Assembly: GCA_964406575.1 (NCBI GenBank)
Contig: CAYOSH010000003.1
Coordinates: 1 to 64,000 of the forward strand
Reading direction: 5' to 3'
From: WTAW01 sp964406575
GTDB taxonomy: Bacteria; Acidobacteriota; Aminicenantia; Aminicenantales; Aminicenantaceae
DNA: 64,000 bases
Shown: piece by piece, positions 8,832-18,408 of the stretch
How the letters are laid out: each line of letters starts with the position of its first letter
How positions within the stretch are numbered: position 1 is the first letter of the stretch
Program-made: the position numbers and the translations under genes
Notes under the pieces: model-generated
Database searches by the model: none
Seen by the model: only the letters and a program-made list of their open reading frames with translations
What the model was told of the DNA's origin: nothing

Positions 8832-9854
8832 GTGATACTATTCTATAAATACGCATCGGAATCTGAGATGAAAGACCTGAGTGAGAAATTTCATTTTCGG
8901 GAGATCCATCCACGGCTTTTTATCGGCACGACAAGCGACAGATACGCAGGTTGGATTGGCCAGATTTACTCCAAAGATAAATATAAAGGGAAGATAATCC
9001 GAAGGTCAACCACGGTTGGGGGAAAAGTCTTCACAGAGGAAGTCCTTCCAGTAGACAGCGTTGTGGAATATTATGACCATTTTTCTGTTCTTGAGATCGA
9101 TTTTACTTTCTATCGGCCGCTGGCCGACCGCAAGGGCAAGCCAAGTCAGAGCCTTCATGTTCTCCGCCAATACCAGAAACACTTGACAGAGAACGATCGG
9201 GTGATCCTCAAGGTGCCCCAGACTGTTTTTGCGAAAACACTCCGACGGGGCAAAACACACGTGGAAAACGCCGATTACCTCAATCCCGAATTGTTCACCA
9301 CAGGCTTCTACGATCCTGCGACCTCACTGCTGGAGACATCCTTGAGCGGGATGATCTTCGAGCAAGAATACCAGAGAAAGAGCGAATCATCGACCTCAGA
9401 AAACCTGGCCTCAGAACTGGATGAGTTTTTCAGCTCCATTCCCAAAGACGATCGATACCACGTGGAAATCAGGACAGGACGCCTCCTTGCCCAGCCGCTT
9501 TTTGATGTTCTACAAAAACATGGCGTGGGACTGGTGTTGTCCCATTGGACATGGCTGCCCCCGCTCAGCGACCAGCTCAAGAAAGCTCAAGGCGCTCATT
9601 TTAGCAGCAGCAACTCTCTGCTCATCCGCCTTTTAACCCCCAGAGCAAAGGCTTACGCCGAGACCTATGCAGCAGCTTTTCCATTTAATGCAATGGTTGA
9701 AGGAATGTTGCACCCAAGCAGCGTTCAGGATACAGTGACAGTCGTGAGGGCAGCGCTCAAGGATGGCCGGTGGGTCTATCTCCTCATCAACAACCGAGCT
9801 GGGGGCAACGCTCCCCTTATCGCTGCTGAGGTTGTCGAACACCTGGACCTGTGA
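8832..9854 (+). CDS. DUF72 domain-containing protein
   Basis: The protein resembles the DUF72 (YecE-like) TIM-barrel family: IGTTSDRYAGWIGQIY near the N-terminus, YYDHFSVLEIDFTFYRPL for the first barrel strands, and VILKVPQTVFAKTLRRG. The central HVEIR strand and a late LLINNRAGGNAP loop also fit, as does the length of 340 aa. Function of the family is not established. The GTG at 8832 overlaps its own purine-rich GGGAGG, so this start is doubtful; an in-frame ATG at 8868 is the alternative. Confidence 0.82.
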   Translation: MILFYKYASESEMKDLSEKFHFREIHPRLFIGTTSDRYAGWIGQIYSKDKYKGKIIRRSTTVGGKVFTEEVLPVDSVVEYYDHFSVLEIDFTFYRPLADRKGKPSQSLHVLRQYQKHLTENDRVILKVPQTVFAKTLRRGKTHVENADYLNPELFTTGFYDPATSLLETSLSGMIFEQEYQRKSESSTSENLASELDEFFSSIPKDDRYHVEIRTGRLLAQPLFDVLQKHGVGLVLSHWTWLPPLSDQLKKAQGAHFSSSNSLLIRLLTPRAKAYAETYAAAFPFNAMVEGMLHPSSVQDTVTVVRAALKDGRWVYLLINNRAGGNAPLIAAEVVEHLDL

Positions 9855-9966
9855 TCAGTTTGTGTCCTGCCACGTGCATGAGACGTTACAGGAAATTCAA
9901 TTCTATAAAAAGCCTTCAAACAAGAGCTCTTTAAAGAGTGGTTGGATTCACTTAAAAAACAAAGTT

Positions 9967-10428
9967 CTACGACTTTTCATGATTGAGGAGCCAGACCTTT
10001 CTCCATAGACCTCCGCCAAATCCCACAAGATCGCCATCCGCACCGATCACCCGATGACATGGAATGATAATGGCAATGTTGTTCTTCCCGTTTGCACCTC
10101 CAACAGCCCGGACAGCTTTTTCATTCCCAATAGCGACGGCCACATCTTTATAGGAAGCCGTTTTTCCAAATGGTATTTTCCTCAGCTCTGACCAGACCTT
10201 TTTCTGGAAATCTGTACCCTCCAGTTGGAGTGCTAAAGAAAAGGTTCTTCGTTTTCCCTTGAAGTACTCATCCAACTGCTTCCGGCATTCTTGGATGATG
10301 GGGGGAAGGTTTTTGTCATCTCTGATATTTCTCTTTTCAGAGAAGTTGACTCTGGTTATGGCCTCTTCCGTGCCCTCGATCTCAAGCATGCCGACTTTTG
10401 AATCATAAGTGGTCGTGAATTTTTTCAT
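9967..10428 (-). CDS. ogt: Methylated-DNA--protein-cysteine methyltransferase
   Basis: Repairs O6-alkylguanine by transferring the alkyl group to its own cysteine in a suicide reaction. The hallmark IPCHRVIG places the acceptor Cys at residue 124. The helix-turn-helix region with FGKTASYKDVA and NEKAVRAVGGANGKN precedes it. At 153 aa it is the short Ogt form without an Ada regulatory domain. It stands alone, converging with the DUF72 gene. Confidence 0.95.
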   Translation of the reverse strand: MKKFTTTYDSKVGMLEIEGTEEAITRVNFSEKRNIRDDKNLPPIIQECRKQLDEYFKGKRRTFSLALQLEGTDFQKKVWSELRKIPFGKTASYKDVAVAIGNEKAVRAVGGANGKNNIAIIIPCHRVIGADGDLVGFGGGLWRKVWLLNHEKS

Positions 10429-10540
10429 TGTCGGCCCTATCCTTTTAGTTTAGCAGAAATAGCAAAAAAAGTGTCCCCCTCGTTTTAGGATTCAAGACTT
10501 TCCACAATACAGAATGCCTTGAGTACTCAACTGCGCTTTT

Positions 10541-10566
10541 CTATTTTTCCATGCCGGGAAAAATAG
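10541..10566. other. AT-rich hairpin
   Basis: CTATTTTTCC and GGAAAAATAG form a perfect 10-bp stem around a 6-nt loop, in the roughly 195-bp gap upstream of ogt and downstream of the methyltransferase gene. It could be a bidirectional weak terminator or an operator; no following T-run is seen on the minus strand. Confidence 0.35.
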
Positions 10567-10622
10567 ACAGCATTTTATTTGGAAAATCACTAATCGGAGT
10601 ACTCGATAACGCTGATAATAAT

Positions 10623-11285
10623 TCATGTCCCAACGGCTTTGGCGACGACAACGGCAACACTCCCCATTTCTATGTTGTACCGCTCGATTTCCTGAAGCTG
10701 ATGTTTTTTGATAAAGGCCCGTAAACCTCCTTGCTTCAGGAATTGGCGGTTGTTCCTGAAGTGCTCACCGCCTGCTGTCCTCTCGATCAAATAGGCGAAC
10801 ATCGCGCCAATCCTGGCATTTCTGTTCCATGGATTCTCGAAATCCACAAAAACAATTTTTCCATCAGGGGAAAGTAACCGCTTGGCTTCTTTTATGATCT
10901 CATCGCGATTTCCGGATGTTTTTTCGTGTAGCGCAAAAGAGACGAGAATGCCTTTAAACGATTTATCTTTGAATGAGATATGAGCAGCATCGGCACAGAT
11001 GAAAGAACGCTGAGGATACTTTAAAGCCGCGTAGCCCACCATCATCCGATCGATATCAAGGCCAAAGATCTCTTGATGATTTTTCCCCAATATGTGGCAT
11101 TGGGTCCCTGTGCCACAACAGATATCCAGTGCTGGGAAAAGGTCATTCTTTTGGAAACAGTAGGCAACTCTGCCTTTTATGCCTTTGATGGCTGGCTCTA
11201 TGAACCAGTCGTACATCCGTCCAGAAATAAAAAATCTCATCTTAGTAAAAAAAACGCTCTTCTCCCTTTCTGGAGAAATGGACAT
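10623..11285 (-). CDS. Class I SAM-dependent methyltransferase
   Basis: The 220-residue product shows motif I as ALDICCGTGTQ, motif II FGLDID, and LSPDGKIVFVDFENPWNR, which fit a UbiE/small-molecule type methyltransferase. The acceptor is unknown. The 5' end overlaps the upstream glycosyltransferase gene by 44 bp if the ATG at 11285 is used; the ATG at 11240 would avoid overlap. Neither has an ideal ribosome-binding site. Close coupling suggests co-transcription with the glycosyltransferase, so modification of a glycan or lipid is possible but unproven. Confidence 0.85.
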   Translation of the reverse strand: MSISPEREKSVFFTKMRFFISGRMYDWFIEPAIKGIKGRVAYCFQKNDLFPALDICCGTGTQCHILGKNHQEIFGLDIDRMMVGYAALKYPQRSFICADAAHISFKDKSFKGILVSFALHEKTSGNRDEIIKEAKRLLSPDGKIVFVDFENPWNRNARIGAMFAYLIERTAGGEHFRNNRQFLKQGGLRAFIKKHQLQEIERYNIEMGSVAVVVAKAVGT

Positions 11286-12540
11286 CTTCCTCTTGAAGAA
11301 GCACTTCTCCGTAGATCCTTTTCAGAGTCTTCCCTAATTCTCGCCACGTATAGTGCTCTTTGAGATTTTTGAACGCGGCTTGAGACATCTTCTTGCGCAG
11401 AGCGCTTTTCGTGCAGAGTTTTTCAAGAGCTCCAACCAGATCCCGGACACATTGATCAGGATTCTCTGGTTTCACGCGAATTCCCCACTTTTCTTGAACA
11501 TGCATGGCAGGTCCACCAGCATCAAGACAAACCACAGGCAGCCCCGCAGACATCGCCAAAACCGTAAAAAAGCCACTCCTGTCCAGAAATCCTGAAGACA
11601 GGAAAACATCGCTATCCTGCATCCTTTCATGAAGGGCTTTGCGCTCTATCCAGGGATGAATCCTGACTCTCGATTCGAGCTTATGGTCTCCAATCAATCG
11701 CTCGAGAGTCTTTTGTTCCGGACCTTCACCAAATATCACAAAATCAGATTCGGGAAATCTATCGGAAAAATGAGCATAGGCTTTAATAGAGAGGCTGAAT
11801 CCATTGTTTTTATGAAGACATCCTGCCGATATTATCCGAAAAGTGTCCTGATTCCTGGGCTTTTTAGGATCCGGTTTTATAGGATTAGAGGCAACTCCCG
11901 AAAGCGGAAAAAAATGGATCTTCCGGACATCTGTTCTGGGAAACCTCATCCACGTCTCCTGGTTGCAGACAAGTATGGACTGAGCGTTCTTCTCCCCCTC
12001 CCGTCTCGCATAATGTTTTCGGCCAAACCATCGCCCGAACAAACGCCATTTTTCTTTCCATCGTTCAAACACAGAATATTCACCACGTAATCCTCTGGGA
12101 ATCCTCTCCCCTCCCCCTAAAGGCCCCCAAATAAACGGTATTTTTAAATACGCTCCGACAAAACTGGGGATCCAATCGAACTCTGGTGTCAGATGGTGAA
12201 CGGCATCGAAGTGGATCTCCCTGTGCAGAGAGCGAGCGTATTTCCAAGCCTTTCTTTGCCAGAGGAACAAACAGAACCGCCGATCGAATGATGTCTTTCG
12301 GAGAGATCGCCAGCATCTGGGCAAACTGATAAAATGGATATTCACCTTGGGGAGAGCCCCAGCAGACAATGCCTCCAAAACGTCATCACTGTTTTTGCTA
12401 TGCGTGATCACCCAAATATCATAAAAGCGCCTGAGTCTATCCACCAGATTCCAGGCCAGAATACCCCTGTCGGGGCCCATAAAAGTCAATTCTTTCGGAT
12501 GAAAAGCGTAAGCAGAGATGAGAATTTTGAGTTTATCCAT
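11242..12540 (-). CDS. Glycosyltransferase family 4 (GT-B) protein
   Basis: A two-domain GT-B enzyme of 432 aa. The N-terminal domain starts KILISAYAFHPKE and contains VHHLTPEFDWIPS and WGPLGGGERIP; the C-terminal domain has IFGEGPEQKTLERL and RVRIHPWI. The nucleotide-sugar site usually reads E-x7-E; here the segment is SGFFTVLAMSAGLPVV, with Leu where the second Glu of EAMA normally sits. The donor and acceptor are unknown. A methyltransferase gene overlaps its 3' end. Confidence 0.88.
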   Translation of the reverse strand: MDKLKILISAYAFHPKELTFMGPDRGILAWNLVDRLRRFYDIWVITHSKNSDDVLEALSAGALPKVNIHFISLPRCWRSLRKTSFDRRFCLFLWQRKAWKYARSLHREIHFDAVHHLTPEFDWIPSFVGAYLKIPFIWGPLGGGERIPRGLRGEYSVFERWKEKWRLFGRWFGRKHYARREGEKNAQSILVCNQETWMRFPRTDVRKIHFFPLSGVASNPIKPDPKKPRNQDTFRIISAGCLHKNNGFSLSIKAYAHFSDRFPESDFVIFGEGPEQKTLERLIGDHKLESRVRIHPWIERKALHERMQDSDVFLSSGFLDRSGFFTVLAMSAGLPVVCLDAGGPAMHVQEKWGIRVKPENPDQCVRDLVGALEKLCTKSALRKKMSQAAFKNLKEHYTWRELGKTLKRIYGEVLLQEEDVHFSRKGEERFFY

Positions 12541-12736
12541 GGCTTGAGGATCTTCCCGAACTATCCTATCTTCAACTGCGCTCGGCCTGCAAAATTTTAT
12601 CTCTCGGATCGAGCAATCCTTTAGTCGATTCAGAAAGAGTGAGAAAGGTAGGATAATGATTCAAGCAAAAAGTGTCAAATTCATGACAATAAACATATGT
12701 TCTTCGCTATGGTTGTCCAAATCCGATCACAGCTGT

Positions 12737-13030
12737 TCAGGCGGCAACAATAACCTCATATCCCTCCTTGACAGGATCGGTCTTATAAAACGGCATGAAC
12801 TTGATAAGCTGTTCCTGGTAATAGAGACTTTTTTCGTTGGCTATAGCATCTTCCTTGTTTTCCCACATGGTTATGGAATGGCCCTTACCCGTCTCTCGAT
12901 CAAGACAGAAATAAATTTTTTCGAATCCTTTCTGCGATTTAGCTGCTGGGACAACGCTCTCTTCATAGATTTTGATAACATGATCTATATATTCAGTTTT
13001 GACTTGGATTGAAGTAATACGCGCGAACAT
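12737..13030 (-). CDS. Antibiotic biosynthesis monooxygenase (ABM)-domain protein
   Basis: A 97-residue single-domain protein of the dimeric alpha-beta-barrel (ABM/YgiN-like) type. It has alternating strand and helix segments, with EYIDHVIKIYEESVVPAAKS followed by KIYFCLDRETGKGHSITMWENKEDA. Such proteins act as small oxygenases, haem-degrading or quinol oxidases, or stress proteins. A strong AAGGAGGG site precedes the ATG. It is monocistronic, and its function cannot be narrowed further. Confidence 0.8.
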   Translation of the reverse strand: MFARITSIQVKTEYIDHVIKIYEESVVPAAKSQKGFEKIYFCLDRETGKGHSITMWENKEDAIANEKSLYYQEQLIKFMPFYKTDPVKEGYEVIVAA

Positions 13031-13220
13031 AAGTTTCCCTCCTTCTTATTTCCAATCCCCAGATTCATTCATTTTAAAAAAATCCCAGCTCTCGGAATAC
13101 GCGTTGATCTAAATAAAATAAATACCCTTCGAGCTTTTGACTGTTCCCTCAGTGAAATTATGATGATTTAACTAGTGATATCATAATAAGTTAACGCCAA
13201 AAATGCAATGAATTCAACCA

Positions 13221-13403
13221 CTATCTTTTGTTCATTAGGCTTGAGGCCTGTTTTAAGACTCTGAGTGCGTTCATAGTAATCCACTTGCTGGGTCTATCCT
13301 TGCGCTCGATGTTGACCTGAAAACGGCCGTTGTAGGTGTTCTCGAGAACCCAGCGCCCGTTTTCGTTTTGTTTGGATAGCATCAGATCCATGGCCTCTCC
13401 TGT
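13221..13403 (-). pseudogene. Out-of-frame C-terminal remnant of the cyclase-like gene
   Basis: In the frame offset from the preceding gene, the minus strand reads MDLMLSKQNENGRWVLENT, then a continuing open stretch to PSKWITMNALRVLKQA and a TAG at 13221-13223. This is the recognisable C-terminus of the same toroid family (SKQ-NGRW...PSKW-T--ALRVLK). The break near 13400 therefore combines a frame change with loss of an internal segment. Confidence 0.7.
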
Positions 13404-14094
13404 TTTCAGAGATCTCAGAAAATGCTTTGAGCGCCTTGACTATGGTCAAAAAACAGGTGTGCCTTCCCCAACAAGGTTCTCTTTTTTCAAAGGGCCATCC
13501 TTTAGGCCTGCAGTCCACACCATCATCAAACCGAGTGTATTTACCGATCCAATCGATGCTCCGCTGGACTCTGGGATCATCGCAATAACCGAAACGGATC
13601 AAACTCCAGACCATGTTTCCTGTGAGACACGGAATAACACCGCTGTGGAAGCCCCCTCCTTTTTTCGTACCTTTGTAGGCAAACCCACTGCTGTTCCGGT
13701 CCTGGGACATTTCGAGAACAAATTCGCACGTCCTTTGAATCCTCCGATCATTCCCGTCCGCTCCCAATTCTGCAAGAATGATCATCTGCCATACAGTCCC
13801 CTTGAATTTCGTCCGTCCATAAAAATCTTCTGCGCTCTCCCAGTACTCCCCTTCCTTCTGTTTGCTCAAGATCTTGGGAACCACTCCTTTATCCATGATA
13901 TCCTGCCTGGCTTTTGTGAGTTCAGGATCATCTGGAGGTCTTTCAAGGATATCTCTCAGAGTGAAAAACCGAACAGAAGGGTTGTCCTCCTCGAGCAACC
14001 ATTCTGTTGGGTCAGCCTTGAGAACGCTTTTCCATTCTCTCATTTTTGGAATATACCTCTTGCCCGACAATATTCCCCGAAAATTTTTATGCAC
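13294..14094 (-). CDS. Squalene-cyclase/prenyltransferase-like helical-repeat protein, C-terminally frameshifted
   Basis: The first 225 residues match the alpha/alpha-toroid family often labelled (misleadingly) nitrogen fixation protein NifH: WLLEEDNPSVRFFTLRDIL, KGTVWQMIILAELGADG, ECVxxxGNMVWSLIRFGY-type repeats, and PCWGRHTCFLTIVKALKAFSE. After about residue 225 the frame enters a basic, low-complexity tail with no family resemblance. The family C-terminus continues in another frame at 13221-13403. The likely original start is the ATG at 14043. Because roughly 55 family residues are also missing at the break, this is probably a deletion-derived pseudogene. Confidence 0.7.
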   Translation of the reverse strand: MHKNFRGILSGKRYIPKMREWKSVLKADPTEWLLEEDNPSVRFFTLRDILERPPDDPELTKARQDIMDKGVVPKILSKQKEGEYWESAEDFYGRTKFKGTVWQMIILAELGADGNDRRIQRTCEFVLEMSQDRNSSGFAYKGTKKGGGFHSGVIPCLTGNMVWSLIRFGYCDDPRVQRSIDWIGKYTRFDDGVDCRPKGWPFEKREPCWGRHTCFLTIVKALKAFSEISENRRGHGSDAIQTKRKRALGSREHLQRPFSGQHRAQG

Positions 14095-14220
14095 ACTTCA
14101 CAGAAAAAATGTCGTGTTCACGATCTGAGACTGCAGCATGTATGAGGTGTCGGTAATCATTTTGAACAAATCATATTAACATATTCCTATGAGTCATGAT
14201 AAGATCATAAAAGAAAGGCA

Positions 14221-14304
14221 AGCATTGCTAAATCCGTGATGAGTGACGTCCGAGTGTCTCAATATTGTGATAAGTCTTAATACGAACACAGATTTGGGGA
14301 TGCT
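14221..14304. repeat. Family A repeat, short copy
   Basis: An 84-bp element bounded by inverted ends: AGCATTGCTAAATCCGTGAT on the left, and CAGATTTGGGGATGCT on the right. The interior keeps GAGTGACGTCCGAGTGTC, shared with the copy at 18409, but lacks the long hairpin core of the copies at 26688, 44651 and 48147. Confidence 0.6.
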
Positions 14305-14337
14305 CACGAAAAGAACGGTGAGAGACTGGAGGAAGAA

Positions 14338-16326
14338 TTGATCAAAAAGGCTTACATTTCAGTTGTGCTGGTGTTTATTGCGTTGACTTCACTCGTTTCC
14401 GCTTCTGATGAGCCCCTCTGTGATCAGATCGCAAATTATACGATGGATGTCAAACTCAACACAGAGAGTCAGACGATATCCGCCACAGAGCTCCTATCGT
14501 GGACCAACACCTCTGATTATCCTACGGACGAACTTTGGTTCCATCTCTATTGGAACGGGTTCCAGAACAACATGAGCGATTTCCTCCAGGAGGGGACGGA
14601 GAGATGGAGCCGGATCTTCAGGACAAACAAAAAAGACGATTGGGGATTCATCCTCATCAACGCGATCAAGATGATCGAGGGGGAGAACGCGGGTGAATAT
14701 GACTTGATACACACCCAAGAATTTCGCCATCCCGACAATGATAATCTGGATGACCGAACCGTTATGTCGGTGAGGCTTCCCCAGCCCGTGGAGCCGGGCC
14801 AGACCATTGTCCTCCATATCGATTTTTTTGCGAAGGTCCCCCGCCCCATTCACAGGACGGGTGTTTACCGGGACAGTTATTTTATTGCACAGTGGTTCCC
14901 GAAAATCGGTGTCTTCGAGGATGGGCAATGGAATTGCCACCAGTTCCATGCATCCAGCAATTTTTATGCGGATTACGGCACATACGACATACACATCACA
15001 GTGCCCTCGCATTTTATCATCGGGGCCACAGGTGAACACTTGGAAAAGACGGATAATCCAAATGGAACGACGACCCACCGGTTTTTCCAGCACAGCGTGC
15101 ATGATTTTGCATGGACAACCAGTCCTCATTACCTTGAATTCAAGGAAGATTTTATGTTTTTGCCTGGAAAACGAGTGGAGATCACTCTTCTGTTACAACC
15201 CTACCACAGGAATCAGAAAGATCGATACATGAACGCTATCAGACACTCTATCAAATTGTGCAGTCAATGGTACGGGGATTATCCTTACACAACCGTGACT
15301 TGTGTCGACCCCGCCTATAACAACCGATGCGGCGGGATGGAGTATCCGACCCTCATCACTGGAGGAACATATTTCCTCACACGAGATCGGATCCCTAGTC
15401 CGGAAGGAGTCACAATTCACGAATTCGGCCATGGCTATTTTTATGGACTTGTGGGCACTAATGAGTTCGAGGATGCCTGGATGGATGAGGGCTTCACTTC
15501 ATTTCTCGACTCGGAGGTGTATTACGCTGCCTATGAGCCGCCGCTCTTTTCAAAAACCTATTTCGGGATCCCCGTGACCTTTAAAGACATCGTTATTCCC
15601 ATAGAATCATCGGGGATATCCAGGCATCGGCAGACATCCGATATGGATATTATGCAAAACTTCACATGGAACTTCATGAGCCAGGGAAGTTATGGAGCAA
15701 ACTCTTACGCCAAAGCTGAGTTGATGCTGCGCTCCCTCAAAAGATACATGGGCCAAGAGCTTTTTGCTGAGATGATCAAGGATTATTCTACCCGATACTG
15801 GTTCAGCCATCCAAAACCTCAAGATTTTTACACCGTTGTTAATGAGTATGCCGGACAGGATATGAGCTGGTTCTTAGATCAATTTGTGTATGGATCGGGT
15901 AAACTGGATTATGCTATCGGTGCCTTAAGAAGCCAGAAGAAACGGATCCCCAAAGGTTGGTTCGACGGAAAATACATCGAATCTGGAAAACATAGGGGTG
16001 AAGAGCCCATCTATCATACGGAGGTTCTTGTGCGACGGCTAGGCAAGGTTCAAGTTCCCGTCGATGTCCTTGTTGTTTTTGAGGACGGCAGTGAGATTAC
16101 AGAGCACTGGGATGGCCAGTACAGATGGAAAAGATTCGAGTATGAGAGCCCTTTAAAAGTGCGGGAAGCTATCGTTGACCCTGATTTTAAGCTGGTGATC
16201 GATGTCAAGCGTTCCAACAACAGCAAAACCGTCAAGCCCAATCAATTGGCCCCATGGAAATGGACATCCAATTGGATGCTCTGGCTCCAACATGCTCTCG
16301 AATTCTTTTCTACCTACGGTGGATAG
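14338..16326 (+). CDS. M1-family zinc metallopeptidase, secreted
   Basis: An exported aminopeptidase-like enzyme of 662 aa. A Sec signal covers about residues 1-22. The gluzincin site is complete: HEFGH at 361-365 with the third ligand Glu384 in WMDEGF, giving HExxH-x18-E. The GGMEYP segment is the counterpart of the GAMEN substrate loop. The start is a TTG at 14338 with GGAGGA 4 nt upstream. A short family A repeat lies immediately upstream. It would cleave N-terminal residues of peptides in the periplasm, alongside other peptidases in the window. Confidence 0.93.
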   Translation: MIKKAYISVVLVFIALTSLVSASDEPLCDQIANYTMDVKLNTESQTISATELLSWTNTSDYPTDELWFHLYWNGFQNNMSDFLQEGTERWSRIFRTNKKDDWGFILINAIKMIEGENAGEYDLIHTQEFRHPDNDNLDDRTVMSVRLPQPVEPGQTIVLHIDFFAKVPRPIHRTGVYRDSYFIAQWFPKIGVFEDGQWNCHQFHASSNFYADYGTYDIHITVPSHFIIGATGEHLEKTDNPNGTTTHRFFQHSVHDFAWTTSPHYLEFKEDFMFLPGKRVEITLLLQPYHRNQKDRYMNAIRHSIKLCSQWYGDYPYTTVTCVDPAYNNRCGGMEYPTLITGGTYFLTRDRIPSPEGVTIHEFGHGYFYGLVGTNEFEDAWMDEGFTSFLDSEVYYAAYEPPLFSKTYFGIPVTFKDIVIPIESSGISRHRQTSDMDIMQNFTWNFMSQGSYGANSYAKAELMLRSLKRYMGQELFAEMIKDYSTRYWFSHPKPQDFYTVVNEYAGQDMSWFLDQFVYGSGKLDYAIGALRSQKKRIPKGWFDGKYIESGKHRGEEPIYHTEVLVRRLGKVQVPVDVLVVFEDGSEITEHWDGQYRWKRFEYESPLKVREAIVDPDFKLVIDVKRSNNSKTVKPNQLAPWKWTSNWMLWLQHALEFFSTYGG

Positions 16327-16417
16327 TCGCCATCCAAGCGTTTAAGTCGTCAACACGTAGTTAGTCCTCTATTTGTGTTCGCTGAAATGGAGGGCGACTA
16401 GACGGTAAATTCCCCCG

Positions 16418-16543
16418 CTACTGACGCAGACAAACGTCATCTGTTTGATGATCCCAGACACAAGTCACACAATAAACACCTAGGATCAGAAAAACGGGAA
16501 GAGTCACACATAACATTTTGTTCGTATTCATGATTCTTTTCAT
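16418..16543 (-). CDS. Candidate small membrane/secreted peptide
   Basis: A 41-codon frame downstream of the C69 peptidase on the same strand. It starts MKRIMNTNKMLCV, then has a hydrophobic run (VFLILGVYCV) and a short Cys-containing tail. It has the look of a signal peptide or single-span microprotein. There is no clear ribosome-binding site and I recognise no family, so it may be chance or the stub of a lost gene. Confidence 0.25.
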   Translation of the reverse strand: MKRIMNTNKMLCVTLPVFLILGVYCVTCVWDHQTDDVCLRQ

Positions 16544-16564
16544 GGTTTTTACTGAAACCCGGCT

Positions 16565-18238
16565 TCAAAGTCCCAGCTTGTTGTTCGTGTATTTCGAGAT
16601 GAGTCGCTTGCGCAATTCGCGATACATCTGGACCGTCTTTTCCATGTTCGTCAAGGTGTATTCTGTAAGGAATTCCTTGGCCTCGTCTGGATTTTTTTTG
16701 TACATCTCGAGCGCTTTTCTGTCGATCTCCTCGAGGTTTTTAAAAAAATCGGCTTCAAAGGGATCACGGGCTTTCCGAAGATCTTGGATCGCTTCCTGCC
16801 ATCGCAGATAAAGCAAATTGTCCACAAAATCAACGGCCCATCGCGCTGAATTTTCGCTGAAATTGTCCGGATCATATGTTTGATATAAGGGAGAAATTTT
16901 TTGTGTCCCTGCGTAAATGGGGACATACGTACTTGTGTACTGGTTATCCACATAAAACCAATAAATGCCTCCAATGGCTGGGGGCAACCACCCTCTCAAT
17001 TGAGCGACCATACCGTAGCCTCCCCTGGACACCATCCGGCGCCATGTGATATCCAGGAGTTCTCTCATATCGCGTGTAGGAAAGGGTGTCGTTAAGGGAC
17101 TCTTTTTGAAGCCCCCATTGCTATCGGGAACCAGCCAGTCTGTGTCTGCCGTCATATCATAGATCGTCCCTTCATAAACAGAACGCTGGAATGCGATCAC
17201 CTCCTGGACAGAGAGTTTCTTTTCTGGTTTGACAGAGAATGGGTAGATGGAAATATGCTCGAGATACTGGTGGTAGGCATCGTAGCTGCTGAATGGAGAT
17301 CTTAACTTTTTATCCGGCCATTCCTTGAGTGTGGGTGCATACGTGCTGAAAAACAGCCAGAATCGGCTCAGAGCCCACTCTCTGGGCATGGGGGAATAAA
17401 CCTCCTGCCAAATAAATGGCGTACCATTTGAAGGATCATACCAGCCATAGTCAATGGCGACCTGTTTATAATTTTTCGATGCCCTGAAGGTGTCCGGATC
17501 ACTCAGATCAATCTCTTTGATGATACTCCAGTTGGGGACGATGGCGATGTGGTCATCCGGAACCCTCTGTGCTGCCCATATGGCACCCAGTTTGCCACTT
17601 CCGGGTTCCCAATTCGGACCTACGCTGAAAACTTCCAACACCCAGGCTTCGTTGGGATCGGCGATGCAGAGTCCCTCTGACTCAGGACCGCATGAAGGGA
17701 GAAAACCATATTTCTCGACCAACATTGTGATCAGGTCTATGGCTTCTCTTGCCGTTTTGCATCTCTGGAGGGCGAACAACTGGGCCTGCTCGATGGTCAT
17801 GATCTGTTTTCCCGAGTCCACATCCACTTTTAACTCATCTCTCTGGCTTAGTGTGCTCTCCCCGATAGCCAATTGATATTCGTTCATTTGTGGATAGCCT
17901 GTATGGAAGTAGGAATAGGTCTTTTCGACTTGAGGGATGTATCCCAATACTCTTCCGTATTCCCTTAAGGGCTTTTTTACCTCTTGAAGCCCATAATAAA
18001 CAGGAGCTTGGTCCCCCTTCTTAAACGTCTGCGCCGGAACGACATGCACACGGCACTCAGGGCAGCAGCCAGTGTGCGAGGTGATCACGGAGCCGTCCAC
18101 GGATGCCGCTTTTCCAACGACGATATCCGTACAGGCATCTCGAGCGACATTTCTCTTATCCCCATTCGCGGTGAGAAGAACTCCAGCAAAAGCACACAGT
18201 ACAACAAATCCCGTAAAACTGTATTTCATTCCCCTCAT
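16565..18238 (-). CDS. C69-family dipeptidase, secreted
   Basis: Resembles the Ntn-hydrolase dipeptidases (PepD/U34 type). The 557-aa precursor has a signal peptide and then DACTDIVVGKAASVDGS, where Cys36 would become the N-terminal nucleophile after processing. Other family stretches are SHTGCCPECRVHVVPA, ESTLSQRDEL, EVFSVGPNWEPGSGKLGAIWAA-like and the WRRMVSRGGYGM region. The ATG at 18238 has GGAGG 7 nt upstream. It should release amino acids from dipeptides in the envelope. Confidence 0.92.
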   Translation of the reverse strand: MRGMKYSFTGFVVLCAFAGVLLTANGDKRNVARDACTDIVVGKAASVDGSVITSHTGCCPECRVHVVPAQTFKKGDQAPVYYGLQEVKKPLREYGRVLGYIPQVEKTYSYFHTGYPQMNEYQLAIGESTLSQRDELKVDVDSGKQIMTIEQAQLFALQRCKTAREAIDLITMLVEKYGFLPSCGPESEGLCIADPNEAWVLEVFSVGPNWEPGSGKLGAIWAAQRVPDDHIAIVPNWSIIKEIDLSDPDTFRASKNYKQVAIDYGWYDPSNGTPFIWQEVYSPMPREWALSRFWLFFSTYAPTLKEWPDKKLRSPFSSYDAYHQYLEHISIYPFSVKPEKKLSVQEVIAFQRSVYEGTIYDMTADTDWLVPDSNGGFKKSPLTTPFPTRDMRELLDITWRRMVSRGGYGMVAQLRGWLPPAIGGIYWFYVDNQYTSTYVPIYAGTQKISPLYQTYDPDNFSENSARWAVDFVDNLLYLRWQEAIQDLRKARDPFEADFFKNLEEIDRKALEMYKKNPDEAKEFLTEYTLTNMEKTVQMYRELRKRLISKYTNNKLGL

Positions 18239-18408
18239 CTTCTTAACTCCTCCCTTCGATTCGCAAGTTGTTGGCTTGGATCGATCATGATGGATTTCTT
18301 TTGTATAACATTATAATTTGAAAAGATAAAAATCCATAACTTTGTTGTTACGACTACCCAAAGATATTATAATTAGCAGATCAGACTTTATGAATCAAAT
18401 TCAACCAG

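Noticed and set aside
14494..15129. A 211-codon minus-strand frame inside the M1 peptidase gene
   Set aside because: It is opposite the coding sequence with M1 motifs; the length is a by-product of codon bias.
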